64,000 nucleotides of DNA from Novosphingobium sp. (lineage in GTDB: Bacteria > Pseudomonadota > Alphaproteobacteria > Sphingomonadales > Sphingomonadaceae), in assembly GCF_019748365.1 (NCBI RefSeq), contig NZ_JAIEPN010000093.1, positions 1 to 64,000 on the forward strand, read 5' to 3'. Position 1 is the stretch's first letter, and every line of letters begins with the position of its first letter. The position numbers and the translations under genes are program-made. A model generated the notes under the pieces. The model was not told the DNA's origin. It did not search any database and saw only the letters and a list, made by a program, of their open reading frames with translations. Below, piece by piece: positions 17,321 through 28,300 of this stretch.

Positions 17321-18052
17321 CGGTTCCACATTAAGCCTGTTCTGGCCGTCCGGTTCGATCCAGACAGCCCCCACGCCGGTGAGTACCACTTCGCGCGCGG
17401 TCTCCACCCGTCCATGCGTCACCAGCCAATCGGTGAGGCGAACCGCAATGCGGCTGTGCTCCCGGTTCGGCCCGCCGCTGCGTGCGTGGAGCGTGAATTC
17501 CTGCCCTGTCAGGAAACCAAGCCCCTCACTTTCGATCCCGCTCTGGCTGCGTGCCAGCGCCGTAAGGGCAAGCGCCGGAAACGGCCCGTCGGCAAGCCAG
17601 ACACCGACCGCCTCGGCAAACCAGGCGGGCGACATCACGATCCGGGCCGGCCGCCAGACAATCGCCTGCAAGCCGGGCAACTGGGTCAACTGGCGCAAGA
17701 TGGCCGCCGCGACCCGCAGGACCGGCAGAAGGTGTTCCGCCCCTGCGAGGTGCGGCCCCACCATGAACCAGGCCGCCTCCAGCGTATGGATATTGAAATC
17801 ATTGGACAAAGCCACACGGTGCACCGCATTGGGCACTTCCCGCGCGGGCGCAGGGGCGAGCCCGGCGAGGTCGAATGTCAGCCCGTCTCGCAGCAGCTCA
17901 GCTTCGCCCTGCGGTGCCTCGCTGGCATTGAGAAGCGAGAAGCCCTCCGGCCCGGCAGCAAGGGTGGCGACAGCATCTGCAGCCGGCCGATCATCCCGAC
18001 CGAACAGCAGCGCGGCAAGAGGCTCACGCCCTGCGGCACGCTCGATTACCAC
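17315..18052 (-). CDS. Hypothetical protein
   Basis: A 245-residue protein I do not recognise. It has no signal peptide or membrane segment. The middle is rich in Ala and Leu with helical character (HLLPVLRVAAAILRQLTQLPG), followed by IVWRPARIVMSPAWFAEAV and a C-terminal part that looks like alpha/beta fold sequence. The start is GTG, with GGGAG 9 bases upstream. It precedes the AHH nuclease gene on the same strand with a tandem repeat in the 80-base gap, so a shared transcript is possible, but nothing shows that the two proteins interact. Codon use looks like that of the neighbours. Confidence 0.7.
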   Translation of the reverse strand: MVIERAAGREPLAALLFGRDDRPAADAVATLAAGPEGFSLLNASEAPQGEAELLRDGLTFDLAGLAPAPAREVPNAVHRVALSNDFNIHTLEAAWFMVGPHLAGAEHLLPVLRVAAAILRQLTQLPGLQAIVWRPARIVMSPAWFAEAVGVWLADGPFPALALTALARSQSGIESEGLGFLTGQEFTLHARSGGPNREHSRIAVRLTDWLVTHGRVETAREVVLTGVGAVWIEPDGQNRLNVEPR

Positions 18053-18162
18053 CAGTTATGCTCCCTCACTCTGGTATCAGCAGAGACACCAATGTTAGGC
18101 AATCGTCGAGTCCCGTCCGGCCAAACCGGCACGGAATCGGATAGTTCGGCCGCACCTGCACC

Positions 18163-18660
18163 CTAGAACAGCCCCATCGCGAGTCCGGCCGCGAAAGACT
18201 GTCCCAAATCGTGGCATTCTTGCAGCGCTGCCGGTGGCACTGTCTTGGGTGCGAGAATGGCCTCCGGCGTCTGGGCTTCGAGGTTGACGATCAGCCCTTC
18301 GGCGATTCGGCGCAGTCGCCAGCCAGTGACAATCCGCTCGATCTGGCGTTCGGCACCCGTTCCATCGGATCCGGCAGCAATCGCAGTGGCAAAGGGGCGG
18401 CCTTCGATCCGCCCCAGCATCGGGTAGTAGCATCGATCGAAGAATTCCTTCATCGCCCCGCTCATTGTGCCAAGATTCTCAGGGCAGATGAAGAGATAGC
18501 CCCGCGCCGTGAACAGCGCGTCGGGGGTGGCTTCATCGGCTTGCAGCGAACGCGCATCGCCCTCACCTGCTGCTCCCCGCAGCGCAGCCTCGGCCATCGC
18601 GCGGGCGCCGCCGGTGCGGCTGTGCCAGATGATCAGCAGCATAGCCGGTTCAGCAGCCAT
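18163..18660 (-). CDS. Flavodoxin-like NAD(P)H-dependent oxidoreductase
   Basis: About 165 residues with the flavodoxin fold. The first strand and FMN phosphate loop are MLLIIWHSRTGGARAMAEAA, and the second FMN loop region is LFICPENLGTMSGAMKEFFDRCYY. This suits a small FMN reductase or trp-repressor-binding-like quinone reductase. The start is unclear: ATGs at 18660 and 18642 and a GTG at 18678 are in frame; the last two codons plus stop of the upstream gene overlap this start region, suggesting translational coupling. The electron partner is unknown. Confidence 0.75.
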   Translation of the reverse strand: MAAEPAMLLIIWHSRTGGARAMAEAALRGAAGEGDARSLQADEATPDALFTARGYLFICPENLGTMSGAMKEFFDRCYYPMLGRIEGRPFATAIAAGSDGTGAERQIERIVTGWRLRRIAEGLIVNLEAQTPEAILAPKTVPPAALQECHDLGQSFAAGLAMGLF

Positions 18661-19936
18661 CTCCGTTGCCGCCGGCACCGCTCACTGCGCCGCCCAGCGC
18701 GCCGCCGATCAGCCCGCCAAGCCCGCCAAGCCCGCGCTTCTTGGGCTTGGGCTGGCATTGCTGCTGCTGCCGCTGGTTGCGACCATTCTCTGCGCCAGCC
18801 TCCTCCATCCCCGGCATGCCAAGCAGGAAGCCGGTCATCGAGCGGTGGCGGACGGCAGCCGTCCATTCCGGCTTCCACGGCGTCTTGGGATTGGCCGGCC
18901 GCGGCGGATAGACGAAGCTCTCCTCCGGCCCATAGGCATAGAGCGAGACCATCTGGAAATCAGGCGCCGCAGCCTTGACCTCGGCGGGCACGATGCAAGT
19001 CGTCGTGGCAGGGGCCAGCACTGTCCTGCTCGTCACGAGCCGCGCCACGGTTGCGGGCGAAAGCCAGTCCGAGAGCCCGCCGCCGAACTCGCGGGTCATG
19101 CTCGAAGACCACCACACCATGTCGCGCATGTCACTGCCCCGATCCATCTTCCCGCCCATCAGCGAGGCGTGATAACCCGTCGCTTCGGGGAGAGCATTCC
19201 AGCGCAACAGGGTCGCCCCGCTCGGCATGCCCGCGCTCGAGGTCCTGAGCGCGCCCATGAAATCCTTCGTCAGCGTGAAGGTCATCTCGGGCGAGTAGTT
19301 GCCCGCCACCTTGTGCGCGCCGATCAGCGAGCTGTCCGTCCTGACCGAGGTCTTGCCTTCGTCGTTGGGCCACGAACCATAGGTCTTGCTGCTCGAATAG
19401 GAGACCCGCCGCTCCATCGGTACGCTGCTAGACCAGAGGCCCGGTGGCATCTGCCCCGCGGCGATCTTGGCAAAGTCGATCACCACCGGCTGCCCGGCGG
19501 GGGCATGCTCGCCGCAGCCCCAGAAGATCAGGATGCGCCCCTTGGGCCGCTGGAAGTCGCGCTTCTCGGCTGGTTCTTCGGGGCCAACCGGTCCCTTCAC
19601 CGGCGTCTTGAGCGGCACCGAAAGGCCAAGCTTGGCGCCGGCAGGCATGAAGTGATCGGCCTTGGGCGGACCGCCGGCCGGAACCCTGCTCGAACCCAGA
19701 TCGAGCCACAGTTCGTGCTGCGGCGCATTGCGATTGCCACCGCCGAAAGCCATGCCCATCGCCGCGCCCATGCCGCCGCCCCGCATACCTCCCATCCCGC
19801 CCATGATGCCCGACATGGTGCCGGCGCGCATTTCATAGCGGGCAACGGGTGCGGACGTCTGCGCCATGCCGAAGCCGACGAGCACGGCACTTGCGCTCCC
19901 TGCGGCAACGATCAGACGGATGCTGTTCCTGGTCAT
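18650..19936 (-). CDS. Exported Gly/Met-rich protein of unknown function
   Basis: A 428-residue exported protein. The signal peptide is MTRNSIRLIVAAGSASAVLVG plus a short tail ending at AQT. Residues around 40-65 are extremely rich in Gly and Met (GMGGMRGGGMGAAMGMAF). The central part has beta-rich character with RPKGRILIFWGCGEHAPAG; the C-terminus is basic and then glycine-zipper-like (LGGLGGLIGGALGGAVSGAG). I do not recognise the family. The start at 19936 has AGAGGGG about 9 bases upstream; a longer frame upstream lacks family-like sequence. The flavodoxin-like gene follows with overlap. The Gly zipper could insert into or associate with the outer membrane, but this is a guess. Confidence 0.7.
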   Translation of the reverse strand: MTRNSIRLIVAAGSASAVLVGFGMAQTSAPVARYEMRAGTMSGIMGGMGGMRGGGMGAAMGMAFGGGNRNAPQHELWLDLGSSRVPAGGPPKADHFMPAGAKLGLSVPLKTPVKGPVGPEEPAEKRDFQRPKGRILIFWGCGEHAPAGQPVVIDFAKIAAGQMPPGLWSSSVPMERRVSYSSSKTYGSWPNDEGKTSVRTDSSLIGAHKVAGNYSPEMTFTLTKDFMGALRTSSAGMPSGATLLRWNALPEATGYHASLMGGKMDRGSDMRDMVWWSSSMTREFGGGLSDWLSPATVARLVTSRTVLAPATTTCIVPAEVKAAAPDFQMVSLYAYGPEESFVYPPRPANPKTPWKPEWTAAVRHRSMTGFLLGMPGMEEAGAENGRNQRQQQQCQPKPKKRGLGGLGGLIGGALGGAVSGAGGNGDGC

Positions 19937-20155
19937 CGGCTCAAACCCCTCTCGCAAGAGCGGCGCCTTTGCCCCTCTCTGCCTGTTCGTATCGCGCGAC
20001 CGGATTTCTCTTTTGCGGGATGCGACCATATCCGTGGGCCTCCTGTCAATCGCGCTGCGACAGGGCGATGATCCGGCACACAGGTATGCAGGCGAGTGTG
20101 GGCAGGATTTGCCCCACCCTTCCCCGCGCCGCCGCGATGGTTTAGCGCCTTGGGC

Positions 20156-21931
20156 ATGATCCCGGTCACTGCCATCACCCATTCGCTGTCCGGCCTCGCC
20201 TGGCGCTGGCGCGGCGGCAATATGGACCTTACCGGCGGCGGCCTCGGCCAGCTCGACAGCCTCGTCGATCAGCTGCTCATGGCGCGCGGCGTGGAACGCC
20301 ATGATCTGGAGCGCCACCGCCGCCCGACCTTGCGCGATTTCCTGCCCGACCCTTCAATCTTCAACGACATGGATGCGGCGGCGAAGCGGCTGGCCCACGC
20401 GATTGCGAAGGGCGAAGCGATTGCCGTCTACGGCGATTACGACGTCGATGGAGCCACCAGCGCGGCGCTGCTGATCCGTTTCCTCGCCAGCCTCGGCGTG
20501 CCAGCCCGGCCCTATATCCCCGACCGCCTGCTCGAAGGCTACGGCCCATCGGCAGAGGGTCTGGTCAAGCTTGCGCGTGAAGGCGCGCAGCTGATTGTCA
20601 CGGTCGATTGCGGGGCCATGGCCTACGAGGCGCTTTCGGCCGCCCGCGCCGAAGGCGTCGATGTGATCGTCGTCGATCACCACAAGTGCAACCCGGAGCT
20701 TCCCTCCGCCACCGCGCTCGTCAATCCCAACCGGCTCGACGAAAGCGACGAGGCCGCCAGCCATGGCCACATGGCCGCAGTGGGTGTCGCTTTCCTCCTC
20801 GCCGTCGCCACGCTCAGGGAGCTGCGCACACGCGGCGTCGTCGGCGCTTCGGCGGCGCCCGATCTCATGGGCCTGCTTGATCTCGTCGCGCTCGGCACGG
20901 TGGCCGATGTCGCGCAGATCCGCGGTGTGAACCGGGCCTTCGTGGCGCAGGGTCTCAAGATCATGGCGCGCCGGGCGAATATCGGCCTTGCCGCGCTGAT
21001 TGACGCCAGCCGCCTCACCCGCGCGCCCACGTGCAGCGATCTCGGCTTCGCGCTCGGCCCGCGCATCAATGCAGCCGGGCGTGTCGGCGATTCGAGCCTC
21101 GGCGTGCGGCTGCTGACCACGTCCGATCCGGAGGAGGCCCGCACCATCGCCGCGCGGCTTTCACAGCTCAACGACGAGCGCCGGGCCATCGAACAGGCGG
21201 TGCAGGAAGCCGCCGAGGCGCAAGTCCAATCGCAGCACAACCGCAGCGTCGTGGTCGTCCACGGCGCGGGCTGGCATCCGGGCGTGATCGGCATTGTTGC
21301 CGGGCGGATCAAGGAAAAGACCGGCCGGCCGGCACTGGTCATCGCCGAAGACGGTGATGCGGAAGGCAACGGCAAGGGCTCGGGCCGCTCGATCCCGGGC
21401 GTTGATCTGGGGGCGGCGATCATTGCGGCGCGGGCGGCAGGGCTGCTCATCGCGGGCGGCGGACATGCCATGGCCTGCGGGCTGACGGTGGCACCGGGCG
21501 GGACCGAACGTCTCGCCGACTGGCTTGACGAGCGCCTCGCCCGCGATGTCGCGGCGGCGCGGCAAAGCCAGTCGCTGCTGCTCGATCTCAGCCTCGCGCC
21601 CGGCGGGCTGACCCCCGATCTGGTCGAGCGGCTCGAGGCGGCAGGCCCCTTCGGCATGGGCTGGCCCGGCCCGCGCGTGGCGGTGGGGCCGGTGCGCCTG
21701 ATCAAGTGCGATATCGTCGGCGCCGATCACGTGCGCATGATTGCGGGCGGGCCGGATGGCCGATCCTTCAAGGCCATGGCCTTCCGCGCGGGCGAGACCG
21801 AGATGGGCCAGGCCCTGCTCCACGGCGCGCGCGGCCGCCAGTTCTGGCTCGCGGGCCGTGCGAAGATCGATGATTGGGGCAGCCGTCCCGCCGCTGAACT
21901 TCATGTCGAAGATGCGGCATTTGCAGACTGA
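20156..21931 (+). CDS. recJ: Single-stranded-DNA-specific exonuclease RecJ
   Basis: A 591-residue 5'-to-3' single-strand DNA exonuclease of the DHH phosphoesterase superfamily, used in RecF-type recombination and mismatch repair. Catalytic motifs are VYGDYDVDGATSAA, VTVDCGA, the DHH triad in VIVVDHHKC, and LVALGTVADV. The DHHA1 domain holds GGGHAMACG. The C-terminal OB-fold region follows. The start at MIPVTAITHS is the ATG nearest the family N-terminus; the ribosome-binding site is weak. It is divergent from the Gly/Met-rich gene with about 220 bases between, where I see a small inverted repeat (CCTGTC/GACAGG) but no clear promoter. Confidence 0.95.
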   Translation: MIPVTAITHSLSGLAWRWRGGNMDLTGGGLGQLDSLVDQLLMARGVERHDLERHRRPTLRDFLPDPSIFNDMDAAAKRLAHAIAKGEAIAVYGDYDVDGATSAALLIRFLASLGVPARPYIPDRLLEGYGPSAEGLVKLAREGAQLIVTVDCGAMAYEALSAARAEGVDVIVVDHHKCNPELPSATALVNPNRLDESDEAASHGHMAAVGVAFLLAVATLRELRTRGVVGASAAPDLMGLLDLVALGTVADVAQIRGVNRAFVAQGLKIMARRANIGLAALIDASRLTRAPTCSDLGFALGPRINAAGRVGDSSLGVRLLTTSDPEEARTIAARLSQLNDERRAIEQAVQEAAEAQVQSQHNRSVVVVHGAGWHPGVIGIVAGRIKEKTGRPALVIAEDGDAEGNGKGSGRSIPGVDLGAAIIAARAAGLLIAGGGHAMACGLTVAPGGTERLADWLDERLARDVAAARQSQSLLLDLSLAPGGLTPDLVERLEAAGPFGMGWPGPRVAVGPVRLIKCDIVGADHVRMIAGGPDGRSFKAMAFRAGETEMGQALLHGARGRQFWLAGRAKIDDWGSRPAAELHVEDAAFAD

Positions 21932-22034
21932 TGGCTTCCCCTTGGGACAGGCCTTTCCGCACCCGCAGTCAGGGGGTTGACCTGACCCGCTTCTCGCCCT
22001 AGTTGCGCGGTCCTGCCACGCAGCTCAAGCCCGT

Positions 22035-22109
22035 GGCCCCTTCGTCTAGCGGTCAGGACGCGGCCCTTTCACGGCTGAAACACGGGTTCGATTCCCGTAG
22101 GGGTCACCA
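22035..22109 (+). tRNA. tRNA-Glu (UUC)
   Basis: A 75-base cloverleaf with CCA encoded. The acceptor stem GGCCCCT pairs with AGGGGTC (one G-T pair), the anticodon loop CTTTCAC gives anticodon TTC, and the T-arm ACGGG-TTCGATT-CCCGT is perfect. The second copy 90 bases downstream is identical except in the anticodon. Confidence 0.97.
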
Positions 22110-22198
22110 GCTTGGAAACCGGGCACCCAGCCTGTTCAAGGGGGTGCCGGGCAGAAACGGAACAGCCGGGGCGAAACCGCCGACCCGGCCCTTGGCAA

Positions 22199-22273
22199 GG
22201 CCCCTTCGTCTAGCGGTCAGGACGCGGCCCTCTCACGGCTGAAACACGGGTTCGATTCCCGTAGGGGTCACCA
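22199..22273 (+). tRNA. tRNA-Glu (CUC)
   Basis: The same 75-base cloverleaf as the gene at 22035, but the anticodon loop is CTCTCAC, giving anticodon CTC. It arose by duplication of the neighbour or the reverse. It is probably co-transcribed with it; the 89-base spacer can form a GC-rich hairpin (CGGGCACCC with GGGTGCCGG-like pairing). Confidence 0.97.
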
Positions 22274-22288
22274 GCCGGCGCAGGCTCA

Positions 22289-22320
22289 GGTCTGCGCGCA
22301 TGGCGCAGACCCTTCTCTCC
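22289..22320. terminator. Hairpin after the tRNA-Glu pair
   Basis: A perfect 9-bp stem (GGTCTGCGC with GCGCAGACC, 22289-22297 and 22303-22311) with a 5-base loop, then CTTCTCTCC. It probably terminates the tRNA transcript and may also stop the long adhesin transcript arriving from the other strand. Confidence 0.6.
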
Positions 22321-22346
22321 CCATCCCTGGCAACTCCATCAGCAGC

Positions 22347-25300
22347 TTATGGCTTGCACTGCGGGTCCGTCGATCCCGGCTCGCAGGACGCGGCATTGCC
22401 GGCAAATCCGATCACATCGACCGAGATGATCGAACGCCGATTCGAAGTATCGTTGCTGCCGCTCGAGCTGCTGCTTTGCGATGTCACTGCCGAAGCGGCG
22501 GAAGCGGGAACCACGGCCGCGGGCGTCGCCGCAAGGCTGGGGACACCCGAGATCGAGCCGCCAGCGCTGAAGCCTTCGGAGTTCGCGACTCGCGCTGCCG
22601 CCACAAGCACGTTTCCGGTGGCGCGCACGCCTGCATCGCCAGCGTCCACCTCGCCCACCGGCGCAAGCAGGATGATCGACGAGGCCGGATCGGTCGGGCG
22701 GCGCTGGAAGGCACCGATGCCCGCCCCGGACACGCTTCCCGCGCTATCGACCTGGCTGAAGCCGTCGAGATTGAAACGCACGGTCACCGGCGGGAAGTTC
22801 GAAGCGCTGCGCGGCCCCTGCCCGGCGTTGAGGTCCCCGTTCGAGGACCACATCGTGATGTCGCCGCCGGCCTGCGTGAACACGCGGCTCTGATTGACGA
22901 GGAAGTTGCCGTCGGTGAACGAGCTGATCGCACCGCCGTTCAGGGTCAGCACACCTTCGAACCCGATCGGGATCGAACTGATCCGGTTCGCGTTCTGGTT
23001 GTTCAGCTGCCCATAGGCGAGGCTCGAGGCCGGATCGACGCCGAAGCGCGTGACGCGCTGGGCAGCCTGTTCCGATGTTCGCACGACCGAGCCGGCGATG
23101 AAGTTGCCGCCCGGCCCGATGATCGCCAGATCGCCGCCATTCAGGGTCTGCAAGGTGGCGAGGCGCAAGTCCGCGTTGCCGGTTGCCTTGACGTCCGCCT
23201 TCTGGGGCTGGCCGTCCACGAGGTTGCGCGTCGGGATGCCCTGCGGCGTGTCGGCCGTGATCGTGGACGGATCCGTGGTGTAGACGGCAAGGTTGTCGGT
23301 ATAGCCCTTGCTGACCGGGAACAGCGTCTGGATCGCACGGTAGCCGCGATAGTACTGCAGATAGGAAGGACCATCCGGCAGCGCCGGCTGCTGCAGTTCG
23401 TTGAACAGCACCTCCGAGCGGAGGAACTGGTTCTGCAGCAAGGGATCGAGCTTCGCGAAAGTGCTGTAGAGCTTCTCGGCCTGCGGATAGGCGGCATTGG
23501 CCAGCGCCGCCCTGCCCGCTTCGGTATCGGGGAAGTCTGCCGACCCGAAGATCGCGGCAAATCCGGCGGGATCGTTGGTCCTGAGCCACTGCGCGAGGAT
23601 CGGCGCGTAGATCGGCTTCGACCGGTCCGGGCGGCGGATGCCGAGGCTGTCGGCGTTCTGCACGAACAGCGCCTTGTCGAGATCGGCGGCATTGGCCGGA
23701 TTGAGATAGGTCTCGCGCATCGCCGCGTAGTCGATGCCTCCGGCCACGCCGAACAGCACCGCCAGATTGGCACCGCCATCGCTGAGCCAGGGATTGAAGA
23801 AATTGCCGACGGTCTGGATGCCGCCCGCGTAGCTCACATTGTTGACGACCGCCGAATTGATGAACGGACCGATGTCGCGCCCGGCCTGGATCACCAGATT
23901 GCCGGCACCGCCGAGCACGAAACTGTTGCCCACGATATAGGGCAGGTTGTCGATGGTCGAGGTGGCGGTGGTCGAGGTGATATCGCGCCCGGCGCTGATC
24001 AGCGTGGTATCCTGCGCATTGGCATTCTGGCCGGTGAAGATCAGATTGGTAATGTCGCGCCCGGCGGTGATCTGCGCCGCCTTGGGCAGGTTGATCAGCG
24101 ACTGGCTTATGTCTCTGCCCGCGAAGATCCTGACCGGGTCGGTATCCCCGGCATGGGTCAGGTTCTCGTTGTGATAGAGCCGCAGCAGATATTCGCTGGT
24201 GGTTTGCTGGATGCCGGGGATCCCGAAACCGAGCCCGACAGGCGCGGACACGATACCACCGCCGGTGGCGTTGATCGAATTCAGGCTGATCCTCGCCGCA
24301 GAGAACGCGCCCGCCAGAAGCGAAGGGTCGCTATCGCTCATTGCGATCACGAGCGAGGAAAGGTCGCCCGCGCTGAACAGCTGCAGGTTCCCGGTTTTGG
24401 AGGGATAAAGCAGCAAGGGTATGCTGGGCGCCACCAGCGTGTCGGTCAGCGCTCCGAGCGTGAGCGAGGGCGGCAGCACCGCTCCGGCAAAAATGCCGGC
24501 CCCGCCTTCACCGACCTGGAACGGAACCGTTTGGTCAAAGCGGTTGTTGACGTAGCGCAGCGAGCCGGTTGCAATCCCGCTGAACGAGGCGGAGGGCGCA
24601 AAGAAGCCAGCCTCGTTGTAGCGATCCAGGGCTTCGCCGCTGCGCGAGGCCCCCAATGCGGAGACGCCTGCGATGGCAATCGAGCCTTGCGCCGACAGCG
24701 CCACATTAGCGCCGGCCAGCCTCACGCGCAGATATTGCGTGGTCTCGCCGGTCGACGATCGGGGCTCGCGGCCGAAGCCGACCACGCTGCCGGTCACGTT
24801 GATCCGGCCCTGACCCGCCGCAATATCGATCTGACCGCCGCCGATGTTGCCGCCGATCGTCGCGTTAAGGTCGCCCTGACCGAGCGTCAGAAGGACATCG
24901 CCGATCCCGCCGGTGGTCGTGGTGGTCGTTACCGCCGCATCAAGCGCGACCGTGAGGTCGTTCACCGATCCGCCCGTGACGAGGTTCACATCGCCGCCCG
25001 CCAGCGCACCGATGCCGCTGGTGAAGTATTTGGGCGCAATGGCGATTTCGGTATCCTGGCCGACCACACCCGGCCGCCAGCGCTGTGCGGCATCGCCGAT
25101 CGCGGTCTTGCTGAAGCTGGTGACGATATTGCCCGGTGCCGTGGCGCCCGAGCCCAGGAATTGCTCCGACCATTCGTCGCGTCGGCCCAGCACCGAGCCG
25201 CCGGCAAACACCGAGAGCGAACCGCCCCCTTCAGCCAGTACCGCCGCCTGATCATCAAGGCCCTTTGGCGAAGGCTGGAAGGTCACATCCTGCTTCGGCA

Positions 25301-28300
25301 TCCCGATATAGATGCTGTCCGGGGTGATCGAGGCGATTGTCCCGGTATCGACCATCCTTGCCGAGACAGCCGTGGAGGCAACCCGCACGCCGGCCGTGTA
25401 GATGGCCGTACCACCAACCTGCGAGCCCGCGCTGGACGAGACCGTCCTGCCGTTCTCGTTGCGATAGGTTGCGGTCTCGCCATTGCGCAGGTCGATGTTG
25501 CCGGAAGCCGCGACCGCGATGGCACCATCGCCGGTGCGAACGACCGAGCGGGCAAAGGCTGCCCGATCGCCGAAATTGATCGGCCTCGGCGCGGTCGGCC
25601 GGCCAACCGGATAACCGATCGCCGTGCCGCTCCGCTGCTTGGCAAGAAAGTCGGGCGTGATCGACTCCATGAACGCCAGCATGTCGCCGAGCGGCGCGGC
25701 GACGCCGGTGACGAGGCCGCGCGCATTGGTCTGGAACCTGACCCGGCCCGGCTGGAAGAACGCCTGCGATGCGACGCGGAAGTCCTCTGCCTGGCCAACT
25801 TCCAGCGTGCCCCAGGTGATCGAAGCGTAGGAATCCTCGTCAAGCGCGTTGACGTTGGAGCGGTCGTCGCTCGTCCGCAGAAGATCCGCGAACGAGAAGG
25901 CGGGCAGCGCCGCACTGCTGACCCCGGCAACTGCCAGCTTGAGGTCGATCGAATCGCCGAGGAAAGCAAACCCCTGCGCCGCGGTCAGCAGGTAGCCGGT
26001 TTCGCCCTCGACAGTCAGGTTTCTGACATTTGCGCGATCGACCTGCAGCGGATTTACCGAGGGGGCCGCCCCGGCAACCAGCCGCAGGTCGCTGGAACGA
26101 ATGACGCTGCCATCGGCCAAGCGGGGGAAGAGCTGCGCAAAGCCCAGCGTATCGCCGCTGAAGTCACCGGTCAGGGGATCGGTGTTGTTGCCCAGCGCGA
26201 TCGCCGAGTTCGCGTCCGGATTGTACGGTGCCAGAACATTGGCCGCGCCGACCTGGTTGCCGGTCAGGAAGCGCGAGATGTTGATCGTCAGCGTGTTCGC
26301 CGCGCTCGCCGTCACCGTACCGGCGTCGACCGCCGAATAAGACGTCACTTCGCGGCAGTCGAACGCGGTGCCGCAACTGGTAAGCAAGCCGAGATTGAAC
26401 GTGCGGTCGCCGCCGCCAAGCTGATAGCTGACATAATTGGTATCGGACTTGTCGGCGAAGTTGAAGAAGCCGTCGCTGATCGAGCGAGTGATGGTGAGAT
26501 TGCCCGCGGCATTGAAGTTGACCACGGCAGCCTCGCCGCTGGCCTTGCCGCCCACTCGGTAGAGGAACGAAACGTAATCGGACAGAATGCGGCTTTCCGA
26601 CCCCGGCTTCAGGGCAAAGTAGGGCTGCGCATCGGTCACGCGCCGCCCCAGTTCGGGCAGATCGACAATCAGCCCTGCCGCGCGGGCGCCGGCTTCATCC
26701 AGCGTTCCAGCCGCAAGGTTCCACGCCGTCAGCGTGTAGATCGAACGGCTCGAGACCAGATCGACACCCGGGCGCAGCCGCATCCCGCCCAGATTGCTGC
26801 CATCGGCGGCGCGGACGGAGAAGTTCTGGATGAAGTAGGGAAGCGACTGGACGCCGGTCAGGTCGTCGACAAACGTGTCGCTGAAGATGTTGAACCCGGT
26901 CGGCGTGAAATCGAGGAACTGGAAGACGCCGTTGTTCGATGGCGTGATACCGTCATAGAAGCCCGCCAGCTCATCAAGGTCATAGCGGCGGTAGGCCTCG
27001 ATCTGCTGCGCGCCGGCGCCGATCACGGTTCCCTTGAGCCGCACGTCGATCTCGTCCATGCCGCTGCCGATGATCGGCGCGCGCAGGGAGAGCGTGCCGC
27101 CCTTGTCGGCAGCCACGAACTGGAAGACGTCCTTGTTGACCAGCGTCAGCGGGTCCTTGACGGTCGTCCTGATCAACCGGTTGGCGGTCGTGTTCGCAGC
27201 GAGCGCGGCCTGGGTGCGGCGCGCGCCGAGATCGATCGTGGCGCCGGCATCGATGGAGATGGCGCCGCCGGTGTTGCCGATGCCGATGCGCACATCGCCG
27301 GCGCTGGCCTGACGCAGATCGGTATCGGCATACCCGCTGGTGTGGGTGTCGATCAGCGAACCGGCCTGCAGTGTGACCCCGTCCCTGCCCCACAGCGAAA
27401 CGTCGCCGCCGCTGATCCGCGCCGCCGCAAGCTGGCCTGGCGTGAGCCCTGCGACCGAAACACCCGAGGTGTCGATCTTGCCGCCGATGATGATCGAGCC
27501 GCCATCGGCTGTCAGGCTGGCACTGGCCGCCCTGATGGTGCGGCCGCTGCTCAGCACAAGATTGCCCGCGCCCGAACGGATCGAGATATCGCCCTGGAAC
27601 TTCAGGGCATTGCCGCTGGCGAACCCGTCGAGATCGAACGCCGAGGTCCCCGAATCGAAGGCAAGCGATGCGGTCCGCACGCCCGTGACTTGCGGGTTCA
27701 GCGCGGCGTTGAACGCGATTGCCCCGCGCCCCGCGAGAAGATTGAGCCGCCCGGCATTGCCGATCCCGTTGTCCACCGAAAGCGTGCTCGTCGATGGCAG
27801 CACGATATCGCCGTTAAGCGAAACGAGATTGATGGTGCCAGCCCCGGCGGAGATCGTCGTCGTGCTTTGCGCATCGCCGAAGCTGCGCGAGAAGCCCGGC
27901 GTCGCCAGCGAGGCAGCGCCGGCCAAAGTGACCGTTCCGGCCGACTGGATATCGAGCACGCCGGCTGTTGCAGTGAGCGCGGTTCCATCGATGGTGATCG
28001 CGGCGACCGGTGCCGCCGCCGAACCGAAGCTGATCCGCGCACCCGGCGCCCGCAGCCCGGTGGGCGTGCTGCTCGCCGTGCCTGCGGCCGTCACATTCAC
28101 CGCCCCCGTGGTCGCGAACCGGTAATCGGGCGTGACCGGGATGGTATAGTTGCCCCTGGGCGTGATCTGGTCGCTGGCTGCCCCGGTGATGCTGGCAAGA
28201 TCGACCACCGCCGCGCGGTCGATCAGGAACGGCGTGTTGAGCTTCAGCGCCGCGCCATTGGCGCGAAGCGTGCCATTGCCGGTGATGTAGGTGCCCTTGG

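Noticed and set aside
22035..22273. Duplicated 75-base units as a possible integration (att) duplication at a tRNA
   Set aside because: Both units are complete tRNA-Glu genes with different anticodons, and no integrase is nearby.
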